In this document: one piece after another, positions 12,955-24,289 of the stretch
Position numbering within the stretch: position 1 is the first letter of the stretch
How the letters are laid out: every line of letters starts with the position of its first letter
Source: Sphagnum compactum
Lineage: Eukaryota > Bryophyta > Sphagnopsida > Sphagnales
NCBI GenBank assembly: GCA_965153455.1
Contig: OZ234495.1
Span: 19,340,875-19,404,874 of the forward strand
Direction of reading: 5' to 3'
DNA length: 64,000 bases
Notes under the pieces: generated by a model
What the model was told of the DNA's origin: nothing
Seen by the model: only the letters and a program-made list of their open reading frames with translations
Databases searched by the model: none
Translations under genes and position numbers: made by a program

Positions 12955-13860
12955 GATACTGATGTGCTTTTCCAAATCCGATGAAGCTGCAATGCAGCAC
13001 ATGATGAGCCAACTGGTTACAGATGCATACAGTGGTTAATGTGGTTGCAGCCTCTCCTAGAATGCAAACTCTATCACCATGAGTATATCACAGACATTAT
13101 TGCAGTCTACAATTAGGGTAAGCAAGTAACCCTAATCATCAGCAGCTGTGCAGAAGCTGGACTTTACATTGCCACATTCCTGTGAACAAGAATATACAAC
13201 ACTTCTCTCTAGGATTTGCAAACACAACATGCAATTTGAGATGAGTTTCTCACACAACCACATTTTGTCATGATGCCTAGAGACTCTGCAAAATATTACC
13301 TCCACAGAGAAGACTAGTTTTTCGGTCGATGTACACCCAAACACTGGGGCCGGATAGAAGCCTAAAGAAAAAAACTCCCACCAAAATCTTCTACGGCGAC
13401 ACAAAAATAAAAATAAAAATTCTCGCTTGTTTCTCACATGAGAATCTCTCTACCTACTCGAAACCTGCTATTCATTCGGGTCACTCAGCAAAAAAAAATT
13501 CTGTACCTCCAACGAGTGTGGCTATGGAGTCTTGAGACTAAGTGGAAGAGGAGACTCGAGATCATCAGTGATCCTCAAGTACTAATATTTACACAAATCT
13601 TCCTAATGGAAGAATCCTTCCTCAGAAAAATTTAGCTGTACTTTACAAAAAAAATCTCTTAATGAATTTTCACAAGTACTTACACAATCTTTCTTCTTCA
13701 TCCCCACTTCTGCGATTTTGTCGCTGTTGCGACACGATGATCTTTGCTTCAATTCTAAAGTCCTTACCAAGAGAGAGTCGCGACAGAGTCTCGCGGGAGT
13801 CGAGAGAGGCACAGAGACAGAGACCGAAAGCTTTGCGGAAGTCTTAAGATCCTTAAACGC
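12955..13860 (-). promoter_or_regulatory. Probable 5' untranslated/promoter region of the CDPK
   Basis: Mixed-composition sequence upstream of the CDPK start. It contains one short in-frame upstream ATG (13002) that would add 16 residues and hide the myristoylation glycine. No clear TATA box or transcription start could be assigned. A 5' UTR intron is possible but not demonstrated. Confidence 0.35.
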
Positions 13861-13902
13861 CGTAATTAGTATGTAATTAGTAAGTAATAGAGTATCTACA
13901 TG

Positions 13903-14095
13903 CACACCCCCTATTTGGGCCTCTATAAATTTTTCCCACGTCCTTCATACAGTGCTAATTAAATATTCCCCCATCTGCACCCAAGTTTTTTTTTCTTTTT
14001 CTTTTTCATCCACACCCCCTATTTTGGCCTCTATAACTTTTTTCCCACATCCATCATATAGTGTTAACCAACGTGCCATTTTTTGTTTTTTTTTC
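13903..14095 (+). repeat. Tandem pair, 108-bp period
   Basis: The block starting 'CACACCCCCTATTT' and 'GGCCTCTATAA' at 13903 recurs at 14011 with about 10 differences over some 65 bp. A T-rich stretch fills the rest of the period. Confidence 0.8.
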
Positions 14096-14620
14096 AACGC
14101 TACCAAATTAAAATCATAGTGGCAAAAAAATTTCTAAATATTTTTCGAAATTTGGAAAAAAAATAACAGAAAAATTTGGGATTATTATGATAGAATATTC
14201 CATTTTAATTTTTTTAATTTGCATTTCAGCAAATTTTCGCACCCAAAAAAAAAAACAACATAAGTGTCCATTTTTTTGCTTCGAACATTTTCATGTAACC
14301 CAAATGGCAATTATCCATAACAAGATGGATCCAAATATGGTGAATTTAGACAAGGAAAATATAGAATTTGGCTACATAATATAGAAACTGTAGCCATTTT
14401 TCATGTTTAAAATTCTCAAAATCTGGGGATTAAAAAATCCAGAAAAAAAACAATTTATTTTAGCACCCTTTTAATTTTTGAAAATCACACAAATGCAAAA
14501 TTTTGCACCCCAAAAAAATTCACTAATGTTGATGTTCTGAAACAACAAATTTTTCACACAGTGTGCGAATCATTGTTCAGACATGAATATTAATTAGAAC
14601 GCGAATAGCGCTAGAACTTA

Positions 14621-14852
14621 GAGCATCTCCTGCGGTGCTCAATATACTATGATCTGCACAGTACAATTGGATGAACAAAATCAAAATGTACTGATTCGTC
14701 CAGGTGGTTTGCTATTAGTAGTCCCCCAACTATTTGCTGTCCCAGATTTTTATTAAATTTTATCGGTGGGGTTGAAAAAAAGTAAATAACTAAAACTTGG
14801 ATGTGAAAAATATTTTTGCAGGGTCACATACTGAGCACCACTGGAGATACTC
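14621..14852. mobile_element. MITE-like element with inverted ends, copy 1
   Basis: The left end 'GAGCATCTCCTGCGGTGCTC' and the right end (reverse complement 'GAGTATCTCCAGTGGTGCTC') form a terminal inverted repeat of about 20-24 bp enclosing about 230 bp with no coding capacity. A second copy with the same ends and internal blocks lies at 51764-52143. A clean target duplication is not visible for this copy. Confidence 0.8.
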
Positions 14853-15392
14853 TCAGTTCCTGATGAAAAGAGTGACATAATTTGGTGGGTAAGCAGGTAC
14901 TTAGTAAGTTGCTGGGACAATATCAACTCCCCAAATTTCCTGGCATTTTTTTTAAAAAAAAGTGTTTTTGTGAGTGACTTTTGTGGTGTAAGAGGAAGAA
15001 GATGCATACAAAATTTCACTCAAGCAGAAAACTAGCAGATTCATTCAATTGTTGTGATCACGTTGAAATGTGTTGCCCACATTTTGAGTGCGAATATATC
15101 TAATCTCACAATAGAAACAAGTTATCTTGCCACCCTAGACTATGAACCAGAAAGACCCCACCGGGCCCTAGACTATGAACCAGACTTTTGAGTCCCTACA
15201 GCTTTGTACTAAGGAATTGGCCCACTGAGACCCATTCAACCTCAGAACGTGTTCAGCATGGGATAGAGGGGGAGACGTCATTCCATGCGGCGAAGATGAA
15301 GAGAAAATTTCAAATAATTCATTTGAGATTTTCCATATTTAAAACTAAAACAATGGAATTTTAAAAAGGCAAAATTGAAATAGATAAATTGG

Positions 15393-15510
15393 GTTTGGAA
15401 TTTTGCTTAATTCATGTGTTTTACATGACTATGCCTTATGGACTTATAGATTGGATTTAAAATTTTGCTTAATTCATGTGCTTTACATGATTATACCTTG
15501 TAGATTAAAA
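15393..15510 (+). repeat. Imperfect tandem duplication, about 57-bp period
   Basis: Two adjacent blocks share 'TTTTGCTTAATTCATGTG', followed by TTTACATGA and a TATRCCTT segment, at about 15400 and 15458. Confidence 0.7.
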
Positions 15511-15993
15511 AAAAGTAGAATAAAAAAAATGATTATTATGGGTGTTGAACAAGTTATAATTTTTCCTAATTTATTTACATATTATGAGCATAATATGGCT
15601 AAATCCATTGTATTATTTGATTATTATAACAATGTTTATCAAATATGGTGTGAACATTGGTAGATTATGACTACCATTAATAGAGAAAGTGGATGGGTGG
15701 AGGAAATTATAAATAATTAATGAAGGAAAATAAAGATTAAGATTACATATTAAATATGGCTAAATGTTTTTGAACTATTTGTACACACATAGATGTCCAT
15801 TAAAAATTGACGTACATGAGGAAGTTTTATTAATACATTCAAAACCTTACCATACATTATACAAGAATTAAGAATTAAAAAATTACATGGGTGTATTGAA
15901 ATTTGGTGCATTAAGCATAGAACATTGACAATTGATGCTTCATAATTGACTAAATATAAAAGATGGATACCAATAATGATATGATTACTCACA

Positions 15994-16330
15994 TTGATGC
16001 TAGTTAAAAAGATTGCAGCAACTCATCACAATATTAAGTTTATTGTTAAAAGAGAGTTTATTAGACCAAATATCAATGCCTTGATTAAAAAATGGATGCC
16101 ATGTGATTTATTATGTGCTCTTAGATATCCAAATTATAATAAATATGTGATGAGATTGAAAGTCCAAATGACGAGCATTGTCATGTTCACAAATAATGTC
16201 AAAGGAATTTTGTTAGTTTTGTTAGATACTAGATCCATATGAGAGAAAGTTAAATTGAAAATAATAGAAGAAATTATTGGAAAGAGGAAACATAAATTTA
16301 TGTTTAGAGCCTATGACAAATAAAAATAGA
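15994..16330 (+). pseudogene. Possible aspartic-protease-like fragment
   Basis: A broken frame ends in 'VKGILLVLLDTRSI', which resembles the retroviral-type protease core 'xLLDTGSxxxxI' with Gly changed to Arg. It lies upstream of the gag remnant, the wrong order for a single element, so it may be a separate fragment or a chance match. Confidence 0.25.
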
Positions 16331-16679
16331 CAATAAAAATAGATTGAAAGATTGGAGAAAAGAAAATTGAAAAAAAACCAAAAAGGTTGTTTAACATCTC
16401 AATAGTCTATGATACAAAATAGATGGAAAGGTCTTGTGTAATTTTCAATTCACCAACAATTTATCAAGTATTTGAACCCATGGAAAAAAAAACTATGATT
16501 ACGATTACTCAAATTCATGTTGAGGAAGTAAGCGAATCATCGAGTGAAATAACTCAACAGTCTACGCAAACAAGTTCACTGAATGTGGAAGATGAGGAGC
16601 CGACTAAAAAAATAGACACGTTGCCATTAAACACATTTGAAGTTATTATTAACATTATTGGAACACTTGATTAGGTGAC

Positions 16680-18187
16680 AAAAGAAAGGTGGCCTTGATT
16701 ACTTAAAAGACCAGATGAATAAATGAACAAAAGAATCAAGTATTAGTGGCAACAATGGCAAACTGTTAGAAAGAGAATTTTTGGGATATTTCAAAGTCCT
16801 GATTTATTGAACACAAAAATTTATCTATATGTAAAACTAACAACTACTACAACTATGAACATCCCCAAGCATCGCTATTATATATGCCGACATTTTGTAA
16901 GTCCAACTACCTGAATACCATGACAATGATGATCCAATATTACATATCCGACAATTGATGAAGGTATGTGTAATTGATGGAAAAGACATAGAATATCATA
17001 AATTGTAATATTTTCCAAATTCTTTGAAAGGAAGAGATGCCAATTAATTTGTTAAGTATGAGACACCACCTTTGACAACAACGTGGAATAAAGTACAATG
17101 AACATTTATCGCAAGATTTGATGAAATTTGCGACAAGGACAAATTGCTATAACTCTTAAATATGCAAAGTAGAAGAGATGTGAGTTAGTAGAAAATTATT
17201 ATGATCAATTAATGTGACTTTGTGTGATGATTCCACAATGACCAAATGGCATTTATTTTACAGAAGTTTTTAGAGAAGGGTTGAGAACCAAAATCAAGAT
17301 GGTTATTATTGGTATGCCACATAAAACTATAGTGGAGGTAGCAAAGTTGATAATCTTGATTAAAAAAAAGAGATGCCAATTAAAAGAAATAATATGGCAA
17401 GATATTGACAAAATTTTGACAATGAAAAACCAAAGGACTCTAATGATGAAGAGCGGCCAAAACCCAAGAAGAAGGAATCAAAAATACAATTCAATACCTA
17501 CATAAAAAGTGTATTTTCAAAACTACTATAATGAAGGACATTTTAGGGAAGAGTGTAAATTAATAAGCTAATTTTGTTAAATTTGTAAGAATAGTGATCA
17601 AAACACTAATCATTGTCCCAACAAAACAATAGTTAAAGGGTATCCTTAAAAAGAAATTATGCCAGTACATGTGGTGTAAACTAAAGCACCAGTTGTCCAA
17701 GAACGAAAACAATTATAAAATTATGGTGTATTTTAATAAGAATCAAATTGGCAATCGGTCATACAACACAAAATATAATGTCCAAAATTGGCAGGGCAAT
17801 GACCCGCAAAATCAAAATAATGAATATAACCAATGTGGTTATAATTAGAATAGTGGGTTTTGACAAAACGGAATGAGATGTTTTTGTTGCCATAAAAAAG
17901 GACATGTTAGAAATTATTGTCCTATATGGAAGAAAGTAATGGAAGAGGAAAAGAAGAATTCCAAACCGAAAGTTGGAAGCAATGTGGCTATGGTCAAATG
18001 TGAAGCTTTCTATCCCTTTTCAAAGTTTGGCTCTGTTGTGAACAAAAAAAAACCTCTGCCATCACTTCTTACCCATCAATTCTTTCCGCTTGTGAGATAT
18101 CAAGAATATTGTTTCACCATTGATCTTTGCAAAAATAGTGCAAAATATGGTGAAGGTATGTTTCACTGTACCTTCTTTAAACTTTAA
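16680..18187 (+). pseudogene. Retrotransposon gag remnant with zinc knuckles
   Basis: Plus-strand frames first give a gag-like region near 17090-17350, including a 'TW-x-KVQWTFIARFDEICDKD' type block and 'FREGLRTKIKMVII'. That resembles the retrotrans_gag pattern W...F...RF followed by F-x-GLR. Three CCHC relics follow. Near 17510-17560 a frame reads 'YFQNYYNEGHFREEC', where two cysteines appear to be replaced. Near 17575-17625 a second reads 'C*ICKNSDQNTNHC' with a stop where Gln is expected. At 17878-17920 an intact 'CFCCHKKGHVRNYC' fits C-x2-C-x4-H-x4-C. Stops and frameshifts break the gene. I saw no integrase or RT and no LTRs, so Ty3 versus Ty1 is not decided. Confidence 0.6.
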
Positions 18188-18241
18188 GAATATGCAAAAT
18201 AGACCATCAAAACATTAGAATGTTGCATGCAAAAATGTACA

Positions 18242-18318
18242 GATCATAAGTGACGTAAGTTGTTCAATGCAAATGTATTGATCATAAGTGATGCAAGTTG
18301 TTCAATGAAGAAGTCAAA
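18242..18318 (+). repeat. Tandem pair, 38-bp period
   Basis: 'GATCATAAGTGA' followed by a CGTAAGTTGTTCAATG-type segment occurs at 18242 and again at 18280 with two differences. Confidence 0.85.
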
Positions 18319-19007
18319 CAAAGGGAAGAAAAAACACAACAGCTCAAATTCAATGTTTATTGAAACACATGCAACAAAACCAAGACAACCTTTTGGCTTT
18401 TGCCAGAAATCACAAGGAGTGATTTTTTAAAATTATAGAGCATGTCCCATACAGGCCATTGTGAGGGTTGAGTTGCATGTGAGCAATTTGGGCAGAGGTG
18501 TTACACCAAATGATTCAAACTGGTCGATTTTATCCCACAGCTGATTGGGTGGTTTCGTTTCATAATGTTGGAAGGGATTAGCAACAATTGGAGTTTTTAT
18601 GGAAATGCATGGTTGCACCAAATTTGGTGGATCTTCATGACAACACTCAATTCTTTATTGAGCATTCTTCACTTGGGTCAAAAATTCGGGAAGCTACAAA
18701 GGGAAGAGTTGTATAATTATCTCTGCAAAGAAAATGTCAAAATAAATTGCAGTTGTTCACCATTAGAAGTGCTTAGTGATTTCAATGGAACACAACACGA
18801 TTTCCATTCAAATTTTGTGCCTTTGCATGCAATTAATGCTCATGATTTTTCAAGCATTGTTGCAATATATATAGTGTTACTATTGAATAAAACTTTCGTT
18901 TCATATCACTCACACTTCAAAAGGATTGTCCTTTTTCTAATTTTTTTTTACATTTTTTTGAGAATTTTTTGTTTCCTCTTGGGCCAATCAATAAATTTAT
19001 TATATTT

Positions 19008-19553
19008 GAAGTTGGCACTTGAGCCCCACTAATTTAATACAAAGATCAATAATAAGTACCCCCAATTTATAATGGGTGTATTAGCCCAGGCCAAAAATGG
19101 TGACGGATAGTTTTGAAAATAGAAATTTCATGCAGCCAATGGGAAGGCTCAGCATGCACTCAAAGTGCCTTGATATTTTTTCTTTTAAGTTTGGGGGGGA
19201 GGGGGGGGGGGGGATTTTTTTTTTCATTTTTCCTTTGTTCCCAGCAGGTTCCCTTCAAGTTCTCAATATGTTCCCTAGGTTCCCAATGTGTTCCCCAAGG
19301 GTGTTCCAGATAGCACCTCACTTTAATCACATATGTTTTGCCCAAAGTCCTCCCCCTCTCACCTATATAGGTGGGACGAAGGGGGGAAGCACTCCATCTT
19401 TCCATAGAAATCTTCTATTTTGGGGAGCCTCCACAGTTTCAACTTTGATTGGCCCATCACACAAAAAAACAGAAAAAAATAGAAGAAGTTGGACTTGTGA
19501 GGCACCCCCAACTAATTAATATGAAACAGAATAAATAAGTACCCCCAATTTAT
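19008..19553 (+). repeat. About 65-bp direct repeats bracketing about 480 bp, with a poly(G) tract
   Basis: The block ending in 'AATAAGTACCCCCAATTTAT' at 19051-19070 recurs at 19534-19553, and the preceding 45 bp are also similar. Between the copies lie a G7-A-G13 tract (about 19193-19213) followed by T10, and a 14-bp perfect palindrome CACCTATATAGGTG (about 19359-19372). No coding motif was seen. Confidence 0.7.
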
Positions 19554-19946
19554 GACTACTTTTGATTGGCTAGTCACAATCAAGTCAATTTTGGGTTCTT
19601 GGAATTGGGCTCAATAGTGTAAAACCGATTGGGCCCAATTCTGAGCTCTTGATCAATAGAAATGCTCCATTTCCTGTTTGGGCCGGTTCTTGGCCACGCG
19701 TGTAAATCGGTCCTTTTACGGTTCGTCCTGACGCTACAAACGCATACGGCACACAAACGCTTCGCTTCCTATTCCCCCCTTCTTTGCCCTAACGCTTGCG
19801 CGCACACCCACACGCACAGAGAGCAGCGAGAGACGGAGGAGGAGGAGAAGGAGCAAAACAAGAGCTGCATAAACTTCTTTGAGAATCATTACCTTCTTTT
19901 GTCCGCGCACAGTCTCCCTCCCTCGTGCCTATCGTTATTGCCAGCC

Positions 19947-22115
19947 ATGTCGGGAAAGCAAGGTGGGATACAAGCTTCCTCTCTTCTAGGTTTTATGGGG
20001 CTTGAATTTCTGGTCCGTCTTAGTCGTCATGGGGTTAGGAATCACAGGTGGTCAGGTCGTACTCGTTTCATGGATTACGGGAAAGAAAACAGACAGACCG
20101 CTGTTTTTGAAACCAAGATTATTACAAGAGGCTTTGTAGTTGTAAAGTGTTCTTTGTCTCTTAGATGGTCAATCTTTATTGTCCTTCTGAAAAATAGAGA
20201 CTGCCCTCCGAAGATTCTGTTAAAGAGGACTAGAGGGTTGCTCAATAAGGAAATTTTTCTTTTTGGAATTTCAGCATTAGGAGTATTCTGAATGATGGTA
20301 TATAAAGTCTTGTCAGTGGGGAGCTTCTTGTAAGCCCACTTGGTGTTTGTTCTTCTCTGCTGTCCTTTTCTGTGTGTTTTGTCTATCCTGTCGTGTTTTT
20401 CTGTTTGTTTTTATCTCCTTGTGTTATTGTTTGTTGCGAGCCAGTAGCATGGCTGAGTCTTCCTGCTGCTTCCAGAATTGCAGCAGAAAATTGGCACGTA
20501 GGTTAGTGTTTCACTGGCCTTTACCCACTGTAGGGAGCTGATGAAGTCAGTGGGAAAGTTGTGATAGAGAAGTCACTATCATACATGCTACTGTTGATTG
20601 TCCCCGAATAGGTGTGAGACTTGCACTCTTGTTCATACTGCTTCCGTGTTTTATTTTGTTTTTTGTTTCTTGGTCCTTTGTTCTCTGTTTTGTATTTCCT
20701 TCTTTGGAATTCTCTGTGGCTGGTTGAAGATGTGTTAACCTCACTTTGCCTTTTCTTAATTGTGAGAATGGAGATTTCTCGATTCTTATGAGATATTTTC
20801 TTTGAACCAAGATGGGAAGCTCCCTCTTCTTAGGGTTTTTAGTTTTAGTTTTTGTTCAACATAACCCCTGCCGCCATGAGCTTTGTATCTTGGAATGGAA
20901 CATGTTCTGGTCTTGAGTTCTTGTCTTGTGAAGTATATCCTCAGGGGTATCGCTATGTGAAATCCTTTGTGCACTCCTGTGAGAGAACAGTTGAACAAGT
21001 TCTTGAAGTCTATGATTCACCCTTCCTTGAAGGCTGATTGCTTGTGGCCATAGAAGACAGACAAGAAGTAAAGAGATGGGTGTGATTCTACTTACATGTG
21101 GTTGCAGAACCATGGAGGAATGGATACGCAAGTTTTTGTGTGATAGTGATCTTGTCTTTTGAGTTTTTTGTTTTATGGCTTTTGAAGGATTTGCCCCCAG
21201 GAATGGGGCTAGGTTTCAGCAATATATTTGTTACCTGGGAGGTGATATTGGTTCACAGGCAGGTTAGAGTGTAATGGATTCAGACCTAACAATAAGATAG
21301 AGCAATGTGTTGACCATCTCTTTGCTTATATGTTTGTGGTAACAAGAGCTGAATGTTTGTGAGTTTTGGGGGAAACAGGTGGTAAGTTGAAGCCCTTGAA
21401 GGCACCCAAGAAGGGTGACAAAGATTATGATGAGGTGAGTTGAGATGGTCCTGCTCATCAATTTTTTTATGCATGGCCACATTCGATGTTGCACTTTGTG
21501 AATTTATCCTGTAACTTTCCCCTTCTAGATCTTTTTAGTCAATCAGTTTCTGAGAATCATGTCTTTGTTTGAGTGCAGACAGATCTAGCAAACATGCAGA
21601 AGAAGAAAGAAGAGGAGAAGGTAATGCTTTGTCTGATTTATTCATTTTCTGTACATGTAGCTGGTATAAACTTGATATTGCATTTTAAGGTCACTCTGTA
21701 TGTTATCCTTCATCAGCACTACTTGTTTCCTTGTTAGTTGATTGCCTGGTATTACAACAATAGTGTTCTGTGAGTTTGAACTAGGACTTCAATTGTGAAA
21801 GAGTATGATTAACCAACATCACAATTTTAAGATGTGTAAGGTGAAGTCCTGTCCAGTGCTGCTTGAAGCTGAGTACTGAGAGTGAAGCTTGTCCTTGAAT
21901 GTTTTAAGCAAGTGCAGGGGGGTGGTTAGCAGCCTTGTTGCACAGCAATGTTGTCTTGAAATGCACTAATTGACCATATAATTTCGAATCAAAATTGTAA
22001 CAGTACTTCTATGGTGTTGTTCCAGGCACTAAAGGAGCTGAAAGCCAAAGCTTCCAGCAAAGGTGCATTTGGGGGGGCAGGATTGAAGAAGAGTGGTGGT
22101 GGTGGGAAGAAGTAA
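19947..22115 (+). CDS. TMA7: Translation machinery-associated protein 7 (TMA7/CCDC72 family)
   Basis: Four exons: 19947-19962, 21379-21434, 21579-21620, 22026-22115. All introns are GT/AG and the frame closes exactly, giving 67 residues, the usual size of this small conserved eukaryotic protein. The start MSGKQGG continues across intron 1 into 'GKLKPLKAPKKGDKDYDE'. Exon 3 gives 'TDLANMQKKKEEEK'. Exon 4 gives 'ALKELKAKASSKGAFGGAGL' and a Lys/Gly tail ending GGGKK. The family is Lys-rich, lacks folded enzyme motifs and is ribosome-associated in yeast; its exact role is little known. Intron 1 is long (about 1.4 kb) and holds one copy of a dispersed repeat (20530-20660). The upstream 19790-19946 region is purine-rich and is probably 5' UTR. 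Confidence 0.93.
20530..20660 (+). repeat. Genic dispersed repeat, copy 1 (in TMA7 intron 1)
   Basis: Starts with 'TGATGAAGTCAGTGGG' and keeps the order of short blocks seen in the copies at 37572-37700 (plus), 22803-22915 (minus) and 48600-48708 (minus). This is the most diverged of the four. Confidence 0.5.
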
Positions 22116-22802
22116 TATGAACAAGTATGGCTGACACAGTGGATATTGGAGAATGTGCCCTTTTCCTGAAAATATTACTTGGAAAAGCTGAAGCTGGGTT
22201 GTCAAGAGTCTTTTGGACTTGACTTGGTTAATTTGCAGACATTGAATTCCTTTGAAGGATGAGATGTGTCCATGGGAGGGGAGGTACTCATGAGCAGGTG
22301 TTGTGGTCAGTGGGGACGTATTGTGTGTCTTGCTGATGCCACCTAGGCTTTAAGTTTGATTGTATATTTTCACATCATTAATATGGATTTACCTATGTCA
22401 TAAGAATCAGATTTGCTCTGCTTCTTCCTTTTGATGACCCAAGGTGCTTGGTTAGTTCAATAGACTAGCATTCCTGTTTGATGGCAGGAATTGTGCAGCT
22501 CAGAGTGTGCCTTGATCTTAGAGTATGCAGTTGGACTGAGCTAAGTTGACTGCAATGCTTGGACACAGTTCTTAAGCACGGAAATCTCCAGGGATTTTAT
22601 TCACAACAGCCTAGTCACCTTCTCTGCAACTGCTTTATCTTTAAAATGTTAGCAATGCTCCCAGTAAGTGAAGTTACTGGATTGTGCCATTGGGTCTCCA
22701 CCATGTTTCAGTCTGGACCCATACATATCTATGAGGTCACAGAGGAAACTCCACTCCACAATAACATTCTACCAAAACTCATAAAGACTAGAATGAGTCT
22801 CA

Positions 22803-22915
22803 ATGCATAACCTTATGAGTTGTCACTCACAAAGGATTACACCATCACCTTCATTGAGATTAACAGTGATTGGCTGCCATGCCTCCTTACTGATTTCAAG
22901 CACAAAAGTATACTC
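22803..22915 (-). repeat. Genic dispersed repeat, copy 2 (downstream of TMA7)
   Basis: On the plus strand it reads CCTTATGAG...CACAAAG...ACCATCACC...CAGTGA...GGCTGCCATG...ACTGA. That is the same block order as 48600-48708. Confidence 0.7.
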
Positions 22916-23799
22916 CTTCATAAGGCCGGCTACCATGAATGAGAGTTGAACTTTGCAATTTCTGTGGGATATCCTTTGGCCAATAATGTTCTTCAATATC
23001 TCTCAGTGAAAGCAGTATGAGAGTCAGTTTTCAAGAGTCAATTCTCTGTCATGCAACAGAACCTGATCTACAATTCTACCCAGGAGCTCCAGCCTGCTCA
23101 TTGAACTACACAACATTAAACTGTGCACAGTGGATGGTGAACTGATATCAACAATTGATTCCTTGCACCCAGAGATTCAATATGAGATTCTATTTGAACT
23201 TTGGAAGAACTTCCCCTCATCTGGAGTAGTGCTGAGAGAAGGAGAGTTGAGGTTCTGTGAAAATGATTTCTAAAAAATTGGCAAACAAATAACCAACAGC
23301 AATTTAGTAGGACAATCAGCTGGCCATTTCCTGCAACAAGGTACATGAAGATACCTGATCCATCCTTTTCATCCCTTTGTTCTTTCCTTGGATCCTTCTT
23401 TTTTGTGCCTATCATTGTTCAAACCCGCTAGTGAGCTGCTGAAAATCATGTCATATTTTTCACCCATGCTTGACTCAGGGCATTGCCATTAGCTTGTCCA
23501 TTGTATTTGTTCACCCAAAAAACAAACATCAAGAAATCCATGTCATATAAGGCTACTTCATTGTGATACATGGCAAATGAGGTTGTTGCCAAAACCGTGA
23601 TACATTGCCAATGTGGTCCAACTACCATCCACAAATGTGTCCCTCATAGTGTTACCCTCAAATTCCTGTTTTTTTAACCTAGCACACAATTTGCACGCAC
23701 ATTCTTTGGTGCTATCATTACATAGTGCCTTAGTGTTTCTTTTTGTGGTGAATTTGTGCATTGTGGCCACAAACAAAAGTGCCTTTGTAGAGTCTCGGA

Positions 23800-23886
23800 T
23801 GCTCCAACTTCCAAGTTTGCAAGTTTTTCCCTTGGAAGTTGGAGCATTGGAGAATTGTTCCTTGGAAGTTGGAACATCCAAGACTC
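23800..23886. repeat. Perfect 16-bp stem hairpin plus a third arm
   Basis: 'TGCTCCAACTTCCAAG' at 23800-23815 is exactly reverse-complemented at 23831-23846, leaving a 15-nt loop. A further near-copy of the second arm lies at about 23871-23886. This could be a transposon end or a palindromic satellite. Confidence 0.9.
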
Positions 23887-24289
23887 AAATTTGCAAGCTT
23901 GCAACTCTCAACACTGCACAATGTCAATGTCACTCCTAGAGGAATTAGGAATTGAACCCCAGCCCTTATAGGCATTGCCCTTTGCAATGGGTGTGTGCTT
24001 GAACCCACAACCCTTACAACCCACCCAAACACATTAACATGCCCCAAAAAAATTCAACAAAATTATAGCCACCCACCCCAAGTGATATGCCCAACCCCAC
24101 TTCTCTTGAGTCTCTAGAATACAAATGCCCATTGCCCACTACCCAACCTCCAAGGGCCAAGGATTTGAACGAAATCCAAATTTGTTGCCTTGAAAGTTGA
24201 CACAAGTAACACCTATCACCTACAATCACAAAAAACATGAAACACAAAATAATTATCAAACATATTACAAAAACTAAACACAAACCTTC

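Noticed and set aside
18565-19032. 155-codon plus-strand open frame
   Set aside because: Its second half is a run of Phe/Leu/Ile caused by T-rich DNA, and no family pattern was found.
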